Positions 39,980 to 49,224 of a DNA stretch of 64,000 nucleotides are shown piece after piece. A program made the translations under genes and the position numbers. Location: assembly GCF_001894925.1 (NCBI RefSeq), contig NZ_BCXD01000011.1:1-64000 (forward strand). Direction: 5' to 3'. The notes under the pieces were generated by a model, which was not told the origin of the DNA, did no database searches, and saw nothing but the letters and a program-made list of their open reading frames with translations. The stretch comes from Rhodococcus rhodnii NBRC 100604 (GTDB lineage: Bacteria; Actinomycetota; Actinomycetes; Mycobacteriales; Mycobacteriaceae). Position 1 is the first letter of the stretch; each line of letters starts with the position of its first letter.

Positions 39980-40522
39980 TCAGGGTACGACGACGTCCAT
40001 CGTGACCGGGATGCTCGGGTGATCGGTCCGCATCGTGATGTGGACGCGCCCCGGGCCGGTGTTCATGTAGACGTACTCGCGGGTGAAGCTGCGGTTGCTC
40101 GCGGGAACGAACCGCGTCTCGGTGCCCCGCTCCCCGGTGTCGAGGTTGTGCCAGTCCATGACGGCCGTGACGTCGCAGCGCAACAGGATCGGCCCCCACT
40201 CGCCCAGAACCGGGAACCCCTGCAGGATTTGCAGTTCGACGGAATGGACCGCTCCAGCCGCCCCGTAGACGTGGTAGGTCTCGTCCAGTGGCCCGTCGAA
40301 GGCGGTGCCGCCGGCCGAGATCATCCCGCCGCAGATGCCGTCGCCGAGAGTGAACACCGGAGCCATGTGGAAGCTCTCGCTCACGCATTCGCGCGGGCCC
40401 GTGCTCGACCAACCCAGTCGGCAGGGGTCGGCAGCGGCGGCGCTTCCCGGCGCGGCGACCAGCAACCCCGCTCCCAAGAGGCCCGTGGCTGCGGCGGACG
40501 CGATCGCTCTGAGCGGTTTCAT
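39980..40522 (-). CDS. Secreted protein of unknown function
   Basis: A 180-residue protein with a clear signal peptide (MKPLRAIASAAATGLLGAG then LLVAAPGSAAAAD, cleavage near residue 31-32) and a mature domain with four Cys residues that could form two disulfides. The mature part is beta-rich (VYGAAGAVHSVELQILQG, VHITMRTDHPSIPVTMDVVV). I do not recognise a family. The ATG at 40520-40522 was preferred because the signal peptide begins there. It lies 31 bp downstream of the BenE-like gene. Confidence 0.8.
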   Translation of the reverse strand: MKPLRAIASAAATGLLGAGLLVAAPGSAAAADPCRLGWSSTGPRECVSESFHMAPVFTLGDGICGGMISAGGTAFDGPLDETYHVYGAAGAVHSVELQILQGFPVLGEWGPILLRCDVTAVMDWHNLDTGERGTETRFVPASNRSFTREYVYMNTGPGRVHITMRTDHPSIPVTMDVVVP

Positions 40523-40553
40523 GCCCCGATCATCGCCCGAATTGTGGCGTTCA

Positions 40554-41756
40554 TTACATTTTCTCGCGACTTCTCGTCGGTCGCGGTGCGAGAAACCACC
40601 GCACGGCCAGCCCGATGACCAGCGCCCAGAAGGCGGATCCCACGCCCAGCACCGCGACGCCCGAGGCCGCGACGACGAAGGTGACGACGGCGGCGACACG
40701 ATCGGACTCGTCCGCGAGTGCGGCGGACAACGCGTTCGCGAGTGTCGCGAGCAGCGCCACGCCCGCGACGGCAGCCACGACGCCGTCGGGCGCTGCGACC
40801 ACGACAGCCGCGAACGCCGCCGCACCGGCTCCGATCACCAGGTACGACACGCCCGCCGCGATGCCCGCGATCCACCGCTGCTGCGGATCGCGGCCCGCCG
40901 CCGGCCCCGCTGCTAGCGCGGCGCTGATCGCGGCGAGGTTGACGGCGTGGCCGCCGGCGAACGCACCCAGCACCGTTCCGGCGCCCGTGGTGAGCATCGA
41001 CGCGCGCCACGGCACGCGGTACCCGAACGACGCCATGACGGCGGTGCCCGGGATGTTCTGCGACGCCATCGTGACGATGTAGAGCGGAAGGGCGATTCCC
41101 ACGATCGCCTGCCAGGTCCAGGTGGGGGCCGTGAGCTCGATCGACGCGACGAGGTCCGCGGCGGCGATCGACGCATCGCCCCGCGCCACCGCGACGGCCA
41201 CCACGGCCGCTGCCGCCGCGAACGCACCGGGAACCGCCCACCGCGGTGCGAACCGCGCGAGCACCAGCCACACCACCAGCACCGGCACGGTCGCGGCCGC
41301 CGAATCCCGCAACGCGAAGACCGGCGCGAGACACAGCGGGAGCAGGACTCCCGCGAGCATCGCCTGTGCGAGCGGCACGGGGATCCGGCCGACTGCGCGC
41401 CCGAGAGCGGGGATCAGTCCGGTCGCGACGATCGCGACGCCGGTGACGACGAACGCTCCGACCGCTGCGGGCCACCCGCCCTCGACGGCGCCCGCGCTCG
41501 CGAGCAACGCGGCGCCGGGCGTCGACCACGCGAGCGTGATGGGCTGCCGGTAGCGGCGCGCGAGCCACAGCATTCCGAGGGCCTGCGCGAAGCACAGCGC
41601 GATCAGGCCCGACGTCGCCTGCGCCTCGTCGGCGCCCACCGCGCGCAGTCCCGTGAGGACGACGGCGAACGAACTCGTGAATCCGACGAGGGCGGCCACG
41701 ATGCCCGCGCTCGCGGGCACCCGGATCGCGTCGCGCTCGTCCTCACGTGTCGTCAC
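40554..41756 (-). CDS. benE: BenE-family transporter
   Basis: A 400-residue membrane protein with about 11-12 predicted helices. It matches the benzoate/H+ symporter BenE family, with motifs GFTSSFAVVLTGLRAVGA near the start, ITLAWSTPGAALL and the conserved NIPGTAVMASFGYRVPW. No benzoate catabolic genes are in the window, so the substrate is uncertain; the family symbol reflects similarity only. Confidence 0.85.
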   Translation of the reverse strand: MTTREDERDAIRVPASAGIVAALVGFTSSFAVVLTGLRAVGADEAQATSGLIALCFAQALGMLWLARRYRQPITLAWSTPGAALLASAGAVEGGWPAAVGAFVVTGVAIVATGLIPALGRAVGRIPVPLAQAMLAGVLLPLCLAPVFALRDSAAATVPVLVVWLVLARFAPRWAVPGAFAAAAAVVAVAVARGDASIAAADLVASIELTAPTWTWQAIVGIALPLYIVTMASQNIPGTAVMASFGYRVPWRASMLTTGAGTVLGAFAGGHAVNLAAISAALAAGPAAGRDPQQRWIAGIAAGVSYLVIGAGAAAFAAVVVAAPDGVVAAVAGVALLATLANALSAALADESDRVAAVVTFVVAASGVAVLGVGSAFWALVIGLAVRWFLAPRPTRSREKM

Positions 41757-41780
41757 GCGAGGAACGTACTCGCGGTCGGG

Positions 41781-42809
41781 TCAGGAGAGCCCTTCGGCCT
41801 CGGCGGTGTCGAGGGCGCGGCGGACGATGCCGTCGATGAGTTTCTCGGTCGGCCCACCGGAGCCGGCGCGGTTGCGGGGATCGTCGACGATGCGCCGCAG
41901 GACGCCTTCGGCGATGATCGTGAGCTTCCACAGCGCGAGCACGTGCCAGTAGCCGACGGCGCTCACGTCGCGCCCCGACTTCGCGGCGTAGGCCGCGACG
42001 AGCTCGCCCCGGGTCGGGAAGCCTTCGAGGGTCGACGCCATGAACGGCCCCGCGACGGAATCGCCCGCCTCGGGCCAGTACGCGAGCAGCGCGCCGACGT
42101 CCGCGAGCGGATCGCCGAGCGTGCACAGCTCCCAGTCGAGCACCGAGAGGACCTTGCCCTCGGCGGGGTCGACGATGACGTTGTTGAGATGGAAATCGCC
42201 GTGGACGAGCGTCACCTCGGACTGCTCGGGAACGTTCCGCGCCAGGACGGTCGCGAGTTCGTCCACCTCGGGGACGTCGCGGGTGCGCGACTTCTCCCAC
42301 TGCGCCGACCACCGGTCGAGCTGGCGCGGGGCGTACGGCTTGTGGCTCGCGAGGTCGGTGAGACCCGCGTCGTCGAGGTCGACGTCGTGGATGCGGACGA
42401 GGGTGCGCGGCAGCGCGAGCCCGACGGCACGGCGCTGATCGACGGTGAGGCTCTCGGCGGTGTTGACGCTGTCGACGACGACGCCGTCGACGTAGCTCAT
42501 GAGGACGAGCGGGGCGTCGGTGATCGCCGGATCCTCGGTGAGGCCGAGCACCTTCGGCACCGGGACGCTCGATCCCTGGAGCGCGGACAGGATGCGGTGT
42601 TCGCGGACGACGTCGTGCGCCGACGACAGCAACTTGCCCAGCGGCGGCCGGCGCAGCACCCATCGGGCGCCACCCGAGTCGCGGACGGCGTACGTGAGGT
42701 TGGACTGCCCATTGCCGATGCGTTCGAACGTGAGCGGCGCGACGGCCCCCACGCCGAGGCTCGCGATCCAGCCGGTCACCGCGTCTTCGTCGATCCCTAC
42801 TGCGTTCAC
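41781..42809 (-). CDS. Phosphotransferase family protein (APH/ACAD10-like)
   Basis: A 342-residue aminoglycoside-phosphotransferase/kinase-fold protein. The catalytic loop LVHGDFHLNNVIVD and the metal-binding VLDWELCTLGDPLADVG are intact, and the N-terminal NGQSNLTYAV nucleotide-loop is present. The closest named relatives are the kinase-like domains of ACAD10-type proteins, often found near acyl-CoA metabolism; antibiotic phosphorylation is not suggested. The GTG at 42807-42809 gives VNAVGIDEDAV; the upstream open frame lacks similarity. Confidence 0.88.
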   Translation of the reverse strand: MNAVGIDEDAVTGWIASLGVGAVAPLTFERIGNGQSNLTYAVRDSGGARWVLRRPPLGKLLSSAHDVVREHRILSALQGSSVPVPKVLGLTEDPAITDAPLVLMSYVDGVVVDSVNTAESLTVDQRRAVGLALPRTLVRIHDVDLDDAGLTDLASHKPYAPRQLDRWSAQWEKSRTRDVPEVDELATVLARNVPEQSEVTLVHGDFHLNNVIVDPAEGKVLSVLDWELCTLGDPLADVGALLAYWPEAGDSVAGPFMASTLEGFPTRGELVAAYAAKSGRDVSAVGYWHVLALWKLTIIAEGVLRRIVDDPRNRAGSGGPTEKLIDGIVRRALDTAEAEGLS

Positions 42810-42982
42810 GGAACCGAGCGTAACGGCAGCGGCCGCTCGGACGAACCGGTGTCGTCGGGAGGGTGTCCCTCGCGCGCGGTTCGCGTCCCCGCGGGCGGTC
42901 GTCCCCGCGCGCCCGTAGCGTACGACGAAGATCACACGACCGGGCGGGGGTTCGGGCCGATGTATTTGGCATCCTGTATGGC

Positions 42983-43600
42983 ATGACCGACTCGACCGAG
43001 CGGGTGCAACGAAGCATCCGTCGTATCGCCGTGGCCGCCGTCAGCGTTGTGGCGCTGGTGGCGTTGTATGCGCTTCGTCCCCGGGTGTCGTCGTTCACGA
43101 CTCCCGAGAACTTGCGGGCGCTCGCCGAGCCGGTCCTGTCTCTTGTCGACGTCACGACCGCTCTCGTGGCGACGGTCGTGCTCACCGTGGTCGCGATGAC
43201 GCGGCGTCTGCCGTTCGGTGTCGCCGCGGTCCTACTGCTCGTCATCGGCTCGACTGTGTCGAGTGCTGCTGTGCACCAGTGGGTTTCGTCCGTCCCCGAT
43301 GCGGGCCTGCCGAACGGCTACGTCGTCGGCGTCAGCGCGATCTACGGTGCCGCGGTCCTCGTCGCCGCGCCGCAGTTCAAGCCTGCGGTCGCCGGCCTCG
43401 GTGCCGTCGCGGTCCTCGCGATCACCGCTGCGGCGGTCGTCGCCGAGCCGGTCGCGCTCGCCGGCGTCGCGGCGTCCCTCATGATCACCGCGATCTGGTG
43501 GGCACTGTCGTCGGTGGTGATGCTCTACTCCCCCGTCGCCGCCCAGCGCGAGGAGTTGCGTCCCGACACCGCGGCCATCGCTTTCTCCCGCTACCGCTGA
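42983..43600 (+). CDS. Membrane protein of unknown function
   Basis: A 205-residue protein with about six predicted membrane helices spread over most of its length and short charged ends. No family is recognised. The ATG at 42983 was chosen as the start of the hydrophobic protein (MTDSTERVQRSIRR); the upstream frame is Arg-rich and unlike a protein. A -10-like CATCCT (42970-42975) lies eight bases before it. It ends before a strong hairpin shared with the convergent gene. Confidence 0.72.
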   Translation: MTDSTERVQRSIRRIAVAAVSVVALVALYALRPRVSSFTTPENLRALAEPVLSLVDVTTALVATVVLTVVAMTRRLPFGVAAVLLLVIGSTVSSAAVHQWVSSVPDAGLPNGYVVGVSAIYGAAVLVAAPQFKPAVAGLGAVAVLAITAAAVVAEPVALAGVAASLMITAIWWALSSVVMLYSPVAAQREELRPDTAAIAFSRYR

Positions 43601-43613
43601 TCATCCGTCCCCC

Positions 43614-43674
43614 GAACGGGCGGTTTCCGGCATGCGCCCTCGCGCGATGCTCCGGAAACCGCCCGTTCACTGTT
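43614..43674. terminator. Bidirectional terminator
   Basis: Perfect 17-bp arms (43614-43630 and 43652-43668) flank a 21-base loop that contains further pairing. On the plus strand the stem is followed by ACTGTTTTC. It lies between two convergent genes, so it can terminate both transcripts. Confidence 0.85.
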
Positions 43675-43678
43675 TTCG

Positions 43679-45034
43679 TCAGGCGATCAGCGTGACGACG
43701 GCGGCCGCGACGGCGAGCACACCTACTCCCCGGAGCTTCTGCCGGAGCAGGTCGACCGGGAGTTGCCCGAACCCCGTCTCGAGGACCAGCCCGTCGTACG
43801 CCGGGGGGGTTCCGGTCCCCGAGCGGTAGGCGGCCAGCACGGCGCCGAGCAGGCACACGAGCGAGACCGCCCACCCCGTCAGCGACGCCGTCGCGGCGGT
43901 GACGGCCAGCGAAGCACACACCGGCAGCACCAGGAGGGGACGCGCGATCGCGCCGTCGGACACACCGAGCAGCGCCCCACTCCCGCGTGCAGCACGCAGT
44001 CCTGCCCCGAAGAGCGACGACGCGGCGAACACCGCGACGAGTTGTACCCACGCGAGCACGAGGGGTGAGACGAGGGCCGCCGCGAGCCATGTCATGCCGA
44101 CGATCACCGCCACCCACACGAACGACCGAGGACGGCGCCGGTGCCGGAGGACGTCGATGTACACGAGTGCGCGTGCACTGCCGAGCGGCAGTGTGCGGGA
44201 CGTGCGCCGTGCGATCCGCCGCCACGCGTTCTCCTCGACGACCCCCGTGAGGATCGTGGGAGCGAGTCCGACGAGCGACACCCGCGCCGCCACCGCGATG
44301 GCGGCGCCTCGATCCAGGTCGGCACGTGACGCACCGCCGCAGGCCGCCAGTGCACCGACCAGCATCCCCCCTGCGAGCGCAGCGACGACGACTACCGGCT
44401 GCCGTTCCGCCGCGGTGAGCGGTAGCCCGACGGCCGACGCCACCGCGAGCGTGCCGACGGCCACGGCTCCGAGTCCGTACGCGATCCCGACGGCGACCGT
44501 CGGTACGGCCCGGCTCTGCACCAGCGCCGCGAAGGACACGACCGCGACGCCGAGCAGCGCCGAGAAGACGGTGACAGGCCACCACGGTTCGACGGCGCCC
44601 ACGAAGGCCGCGAGCCGTCCTGCGACGCCGCCCGCCACCGCGCCGCAGAGCGCCAGCGCGAGCACCGTCGGTCGCAGCGACGCTGCCCGGTCGACCGGCG
44701 TCGACAGCACCCAGACGTGCCGCTCGCCGCTTACCACGAGGGGCCCGAACGACCGCGCCGCCCACAGCCCGGCTCCGGCCGCGCCCGCGACGACCAGCCA
44801 CGCCCACAGCGGATCGGGGCGGAATCCGGGAAGGACGGCCGTGTCGGTCAACGCTCCGGACGAACGCGTCACGAGCCACCAGCCGATTCCCGCCACGAGG
44901 GCCGTCCCGAGGGTGCCGTCGACCAGAGCTGCGCCCAGGTCACGCCGCGGTGCGTGCTCGCGCGCGAACCGGCGCCGCATCCGCCGCAGTTCCGCCGCCG
45001 TCGGCACCGTCGCCGTCGCCGTCCTCATCGCCAC
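43679..45034 (-). CDS. ABC exporter membrane protein (DUF6297-like)
   Basis: A 451-residue protein with about 10-12 predicted membrane helices, a basic N-terminus and a large soluble loop near 255-290. It overlaps the adjacent ABC ATPase gene by 10 bp and is evidently its membrane partner. The arrangement resembles actinobacterial ABC export systems with a large permease of the DUF6297 type. The substrate is unknown. Confidence 0.78.
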   Translation of the reverse strand: MAMRTATATVPTAAELRRMRRRFAREHAPRRDLGAALVDGTLGTALVAGIGWWLVTRSSGALTDTAVLPGFRPDPLWAWLVVAGAAGAGLWAARSFGPLVVSGERHVWVLSTPVDRAASLRPTVLALALCGAVAGGVAGRLAAFVGAVEPWWPVTVFSALLGVAVVSFAALVQSRAVPTVAVGIAYGLGAVAVGTLAVASAVGLPLTAAERQPVVVVAALAGGMLVGALAACGGASRADLDRGAAIAVAARVSLVGLAPTILTGVVEENAWRRIARRTSRTLPLGSARALVYIDVLRHRRRPRSFVWVAVIVGMTWLAAALVSPLVLAWVQLVAVFAASSLFGAGLRAARGSGALLGVSDGAIARPLLVLPVCASLAVTAATASLTGWAVSLVCLLGAVLAAYRSGTGTPPAYDGLVLETGFGQLPVDLLRQKLRGVGVLAVAAAVVTLIA

Positions 45035-45681
45035 GAGTCACCGTCCACGGTGTCGTCGGCGACCGCCGTCACGAGTGCGGCGTCGTGGGACACGATGAGA
45101 ATCGCCGTTCCCTCCGACGCGATCCGCTGCACCGTCGCGGCGAGCCACTCCCTGCCGTCGGCGTCCAGGTGCTGCTCGGGTTCGTCGAGGACGAGCAGTT
45201 CGCTCGGGCGCACGAGCACCGACGCGAGCGCGAGCCGGTGGCGCTGGCCGCTCGAGAGTGTCACCGGGAGCTGATCGCGCGCCGACGTGAGGCCGACGTC
45301 GTCCAGTGTCCGGGTGGCGAGCCCGTACGGATCGGGCATGCCGTGGCCGCTCGCGACGAGTTGCAGATGCTCGTGGGTGGTCAGGTGCGGGAAGGTCGCG
45401 ACGTCGCCGACGACCGCGGCGACGGCTCGCCGGAAATGCGGTGACGCCTCGTCGACGGATTCGCCGCACACGGTGACGGTTCCGTCGTCCAGCCGGTCGG
45501 CGCCGATCACGCAGTTGAGCAGGGTCGTCTTGCCGGCGCCGTTGGCGCCGACGAGCGCGCAGCAGCGGCCGGCCGCGACGTCGAAGGAGACGTCGCTGAA
45601 GACGACGAGGTCGCCGAATCGGCGTTCGGCGCCGTCGACGGACAGGATGGTGCGGCCCTCCGGCCGCGAGTGCGAGAGCAC
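45025..45681 (-). CDS. ABC transporter ATP-binding protein
   Basis: A 218-residue ABC ATPase with Walker A GANGAGKTT (about 44-52), the signature LSSGQRHRL, Walker B LLVLDEPEQHLD and the switch His in VSHDAA. The unusual Gln-His in the D-loop region (DEPEQHLD) replaces the common TSGLD. It is translationally coupled to the downstream membrane subunit, and the two form an exporter-type pair. The substrate cannot be read from sequence. Confidence 0.92.
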   Translation of the reverse strand: MLSHSRPEGRTILSVDGAERRFGDLVVFSDVSFDVAAGRCCALVGANGAGKTTLLNCVIGADRLDDGTVTVCGESVDEASPHFRRAVAAVVGDVATFPHLTTHEHLQLVASGHGMPDPYGLATRTLDDVGLTSARDQLPVTLSSGQRHRLALASVLVRPSELLVLDEPEQHLDADGREWLAATVQRIASEGTAILIVSHDAALVTAVADDTVDGDSWR

Positions 45682-45768
45682 GATGGGTCTCCGGTTCCTC
45701 GAAGGAATGTATGTCCGAGGAGCAGGAGCCGAACGGCGCAGCGCCCGGCGTCGGAAGCGAATCCGACG

Positions 45769-46146
45769 TCAGGTGGGTGCGAACGCGGCGGCCCCTGCAT
45801 CGAGAGCCGGTGCGCGGGGCCAGCCGTGGCGGCGGCCGACGCCACGGGCGCGACGACGAGAACCATCGCGTCGTCGTGAGCGCCGGTGTGCCGGTGTGTG
45901 TTCGAGGGTGGCAGCGTCCGGTATCCGGAGTGCGACTCTCGCAGCGAGACCGAGACTCGCAGCAGCGACGAGGCCGACGACGAGTAGTTTCGCGTCGCCG
46001 GCGAGGGTGACCTCGGCGGCCCACAGTGTCGCCCACGCCATGAGGAGACCGAGCACCGCGACGGCGCGACTCCCCCGAGATCTCACGCGGACGACACTAG
46101 CGGGCCCCGGTCCTCCGTCGTTCGAATCATCGATGATCTCGAACAC
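45769..46146 (-). CDS. Small membrane protein, C-terminus possibly frameshifted
   Basis: A 125-residue frame with two membrane helices (about 28-44 and 52-70, AVAVLGLLMAWATLWAAEV and LLVVGLVAAASLGLAARVAL). From about residue 85 the frame turns into an Arg-rich stretch (RRRDGSRRRARGVGRRHG) unlike the rest. The neighbouring frame reads TGAHDDAMVLVVAPVASAAA, which looks more protein-like. A one-base change within the CACCGG repeats near 45884-45898 would join the two. No family is recognised. It lies 87 bp upstream of the ABC ATPase gene and may belong to that transporter. Confidence 0.5.
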   Translation of the reverse strand: MFEIIDDSNDGGPGPASVVRVRSRGSRAVAVLGLLMAWATLWAAEVTLAGDAKLLVVGLVAAASLGLAARVALRIPDAATLEHTPAHRRSRRRDGSRRRARGVGRRHGWPRAPALDAGAAAFAPT

Positions 46147-46184
46147 ACCCTGAGCCGCGCCTCGCCGGGGTCACGACGGTGACA

Positions 46185-47609
46185 TCAGATCGCCTTCAGT
46201 TCCTCGATGATCTCGGAGACGACCTTCTTCGCGTCGCCGAAGAGCATCGACGTCTCGGGCTCGTAGAACAGCGGGTTGTCGATGCCCGCGAAGCCCGACG
46301 ACATGGACCGCTTGACGACGATGACGTTCTTCGCGTCGTCCACGTTCAGCACCGGCATGCCGTAGATCGGCGACGACGGATCGTTGCGTGCAGCCGGATT
46401 CGTGACGTCGTTCGCGCCGATCACGAGCGCGACGTCGGCGCGGGCGAAGTCGTCGTTGACGTCGTCCATCTCCTTCATCGCGTCGTACGGCACGTCGGCC
46501 TCGGCGAGCAGGACGTTCATGTGCCCGGGCATGCGGCCCGCGACCGGGTGGATCGCGTACTCGACGGTGACGCCCTTCGCTTCGAGCAGCTTCGCCATGT
46601 CCTTGACGGCGTGCTGTGCCTGCGCGACGGCGAGACCGTACCCGGGGACGACGATGACGAGGCTGCCGTACGCCATCTGGATCGCGGCGTCGGCGGCGGA
46701 GGTCGACTTGTACGTCCGATCCTCGTGTCCGGCACCGGCTGCCGCGGCACCGCCGCCGAAGCCGCCCGCGACGATCGCGGGGATCGACCGGTTCATCGCC
46801 TTCGCCATGAGGTTGGTGAGAATCGAACCCGACGCACCGACGATCATGCCCGCGACGATCATCGCCTTGTTGTCGAGTGCCAGGCCCGCCGCAGCCGCGG
46901 ACAGGCCGGTGAGTGCGTTGAGCAGCGAGATGACGACGGGCATGTCGGCGCCGCCGATGGGTAGCACCACGAGCAGTCCGAGCACACCCGCGACGACGAG
47001 CAGTCCCGCCATCCACCATCCGGAGACCGGCGCGTCGGGGTCGATCGCAGCGATGCCGATGTAGACGGCGATGCCGATCGCGACGACGAGGAGGACGAGG
47101 TTGACGGCCTGCTGCGCCTTCCCGAGCCCGATCGGGCGGCCGGGCAGGATCTCCTGGAGCTTGCCGAACGCGACGACGCTGCCCCAGAACGAGATCGAGC
47201 CGATGATCGCGGCGAACAGCGATGCAACGATGACGTGGGTGACGGGCTCTTCACCGTGGAAGTCGGTGAAGCCGCCCGAGTCGAGGAACTCGGCCCACGC
47301 GATGAGCGCGACGGTGCCGCCGCCGACGCCGTTGAACAGCGCGACTAGCTGCGGCATCGCCGTCATCTTGGTGCGCAGCGCGGGCGGGATGCCGAGCGCG
47401 ACACCGATCACGAGGCCGGCGACCACGATGATCCAGTTGCTCGAGCCGGCATCGCGGATCGCGATGAGCGTCGCGACGACGGCGACGAGCATGCCCACCG
47501 CGGCGATCTGGTTGCCGCGCACCGCGGTCTTCGGTCCGGTCAGCCCCATGAGGCCGTAGATGAAGAGCGCGAACGCGACGATGTAGAGCACATCGACGAG
47601 GTACGTCAC
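46185..47609 (-). CDS. pntB: NAD(P)(+) transhydrogenase subunit beta
   Basis: The beta subunit carries the proton channel and the NADP-binding domain dIII of the membrane transhydrogenase, which couples hydride transfer from NADH to NADP with proton entry. The 474-residue protein has about nine membrane helices, then dIII with VIVVPGYGLAVAQAQ, HPVAGRMPGHMNVLLAEA and GANDVTNPAA. It overlaps pntAb by four bases. Confidence 0.96.
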   Translation of the reverse strand: MTYLVDVLYIVAFALFIYGLMGLTGPKTAVRGNQIAAVGMLVAVVATLIAIRDAGSSNWIIVVAGLVIGVALGIPPALRTKMTAMPQLVALFNGVGGGTVALIAWAEFLDSGGFTDFHGEEPVTHVIVASLFAAIIGSISFWGSVVAFGKLQEILPGRPIGLGKAQQAVNLVLLVVAIGIAVYIGIAAIDPDAPVSGWWMAGLLVVAGVLGLLVVLPIGGADMPVVISLLNALTGLSAAAAGLALDNKAMIVAGMIVGASGSILTNLMAKAMNRSIPAIVAGGFGGGAAAAGAGHEDRTYKSTSAADAAIQMAYGSLVIVVPGYGLAVAQAQHAVKDMAKLLEAKGVTVEYAIHPVAGRMPGHMNVLLAEADVPYDAMKEMDDVNDDFARADVALVIGANDVTNPAARNDPSSPIYGMPVLNVDDAKNVIVVKRSMSSGFAGIDNPLFYEPETSMLFGDAKKVVSEIIEELKAI

Positions 47610-47935
47610 TTGCTGTCCCCCTTCGCCTCACCGGCGGACGTGTCCGCGGGCTTCGACTTGAACATCGCGAGCATGCGGTCGGTCACGACGAAGCCGCCCA
47701 CGACGTTGACGGTGCCGAACACCAGTGCCACGAACAGAATCAGCTGCAGTCCCCACGAGGGGTCGTGCACCTTGCCGAGCACGACGAGCGCGCCGAGCAC
47801 GACGATGCCGTGGATGGCGTTCGTTCCCGACATGAGCGGCGTGTGAAGGGTGTTGGGCACCTTGGAGATCACGGCGAAGCCGACGAACCCCGCGAGCACC
47901 AGAATCGCGATGTTCGAGAGCAGTTCGGTGTACAT
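47606..47935 (-). CDS. NAD(P) transhydrogenase subunit alpha part 2 (PntAb)
   Basis: A 109-residue membrane protein with three helices (about 6-24, 35-57 and 62-83), corresponding to the membrane portion of the alpha subunit. Splitting alpha into PntAa and PntAb is normal in actinobacteria. It lies four bases after pntAa and overlaps pntB. Confidence 0.93.
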   Translation of the reverse strand: MYTELLSNIAILVLAGFVGFAVISKVPNTLHTPLMSGTNAIHGIVVLGALVVLGKVHDPSWGLQLILFVALVFGTVNVVGGFVVTDRMLAMFKSKPADTSAGEAKGDSK

Positions 47936-47939
47936 GTCG

Positions 47940-49064
47940 TCACGCTCCTTCGCGGGTGACGCAGCTGTCGGCGAGCACCTGATCGGAGAAATCGGGTGCG
48001 ACGCGCCCCTCGTCGTCGAGCATCAGTTCGAGGAGTGCCAGCACGTTCTTCGAGTACAGCTCGGACGAGTGCTCGGGCATCGTCGCGGGCAGGTTGAGCG
48101 GCGCCGCGATCGTGACGCCGCCGGAGACGTACGTCTCGCCGGGGCGAGTCAGCTCGCAGTTTCCGCCCGTCTCGCCCGCGAGGTCGACGACGACGCTGCC
48201 GGGCCGCATCGACGCGACGGCATCGGCCGTCACGAGGATCGGTGCGCGACGCCCAGGAACGAGCGCCGTGGTGATGACGACGTCGAAGCCCGCGATCGCG
48301 TCCTGCAGCGCCTGCTGCTGACGTGCGCGTTCGTCGTCGGTCAGCTCGCGCGCGTAGCCGCCTTCGCCCGCGGCGTCGATGCCGAGATCGAGCCAGCTCG
48401 CCCCGACCGAACGCACCTGATCGGCGACCTCGGGCCGCACGTCGTATCCGGTCGGCCGCGAGCCGAGCCGCTTCGCGGTCGCGAGGGCCTGCAGCCCGGC
48501 GACGCCGACGCCCAGCACGAGAACCGATGCAGGCTTCACCGTTCCGGCCGCCGTCGTGAGCATCGGGAAGAAGCGGGTGAGCTCGGACGCCGCGAGCAGC
48601 GTCGCCTTGTACCCGGCGACGTTCGCCTGCGAGGACAGCGCGTCCATCACCTGCGCACGCGAGATGCGCGGGATCGCCTCCATCGCGAACGCCTGAACAC
48701 CGGCGTCGCGGAGCGCGCCGATGCTGTTGTCCTCGTTGCGCGGTGCGAGGAAGCCGATCAGTGTCCGGCCCGACGCGAGGCGTCCCACCTCGTCCGCGCT
48801 CGGCGGCGCGACCTTGACGACGACGTCCGCCGCCCACGCGTCACCGATGCGCGCACCGGCCTGTTCGTACTCGCTGTCCGGAATCAGCGCGTTCTCGCCC
48901 GCCCCTGCCTCGACGACGACGTCGACGCCCCGCTGTGCGAGTGTCGCGACGATCTTGGGGACCAGCGCCACACGCCGCTCCCCCCCAGCGGATTCACGGA
49001 CGACGCCGACCGTCGTCCGCGATGCGGAATCGCGCGGCTCGGCGCTTTCGTGTGCTGTCTCCAC
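47940..49064 (-). CDS. NAD(P) transhydrogenase subunit alpha part 1 (PntAa)
   Basis: The soluble NAD(H)-binding domain dI of transhydrogenase, homologous to alanine dehydrogenase. The 374-residue protein has VGVVRESAGGERRVALVP at the N-terminus, the mobile-loop region and the dinucleotide-binding VLVLGVGVAGLQALATAKRLG. The GTG at 49062-49064 gives the family length, with AGAGTAGGG upstream; the frame stays open further upstream without similarity. It is the first gene of the pnt operon, divergent from the sirtuin gene. Confidence 0.95.
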   Translation of the reverse strand: METAHESAEPRDSASRTTVGVVRESAGGERRVALVPKIVATLAQRGVDVVVEAGAGENALIPDSEYEQAGARIGDAWAADVVVKVAPPSADEVGRLASGRTLIGFLAPRNEDNSIGALRDAGVQAFAMEAIPRISRAQVMDALSSQANVAGYKATLLAASELTRFFPMLTTAAGTVKPASVLVLGVGVAGLQALATAKRLGSRPTGYDVRPEVADQVRSVGASWLDLGIDAAGEGGYARELTDDERARQQQALQDAIAGFDVVITTALVPGRRAPILVTADAVASMRPGSVVVDLAGETGGNCELTRPGETYVSGGVTIAAPLNLPATMPEHSSELYSKNVLALLELMLDDEGRVAPDFSDQVLADSCVTREGA

Positions 49065-49211
49065 AGCCCTACTCTCTTCGCTTGTTCGACCCTGCCGCGC
49101 CGGGTCGGCGCACTCCCCGCAGCGGACGGTGGTGACCTGAGCCACTGCGATCGCAGAGATCATAGCCACACGGCGGGTCCCGCTGTGACCGCCTCTGGTT
49201 GTGGCACGCGG

Positions 49212-49217
49212 CATACT
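49212..49217 (+). promoter_or_regulatory. -10 element of the sirtuin gene
   Basis: CATACT ends seven bases before the GTG at 49225, suggesting a leaderless sirtuin-HIT transcript and favouring 49225 over the earlier in-frame GTG at 49201. No clear -35 was found. Confidence 0.4.
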
Positions 49218-49224
49218 CCGTGTC

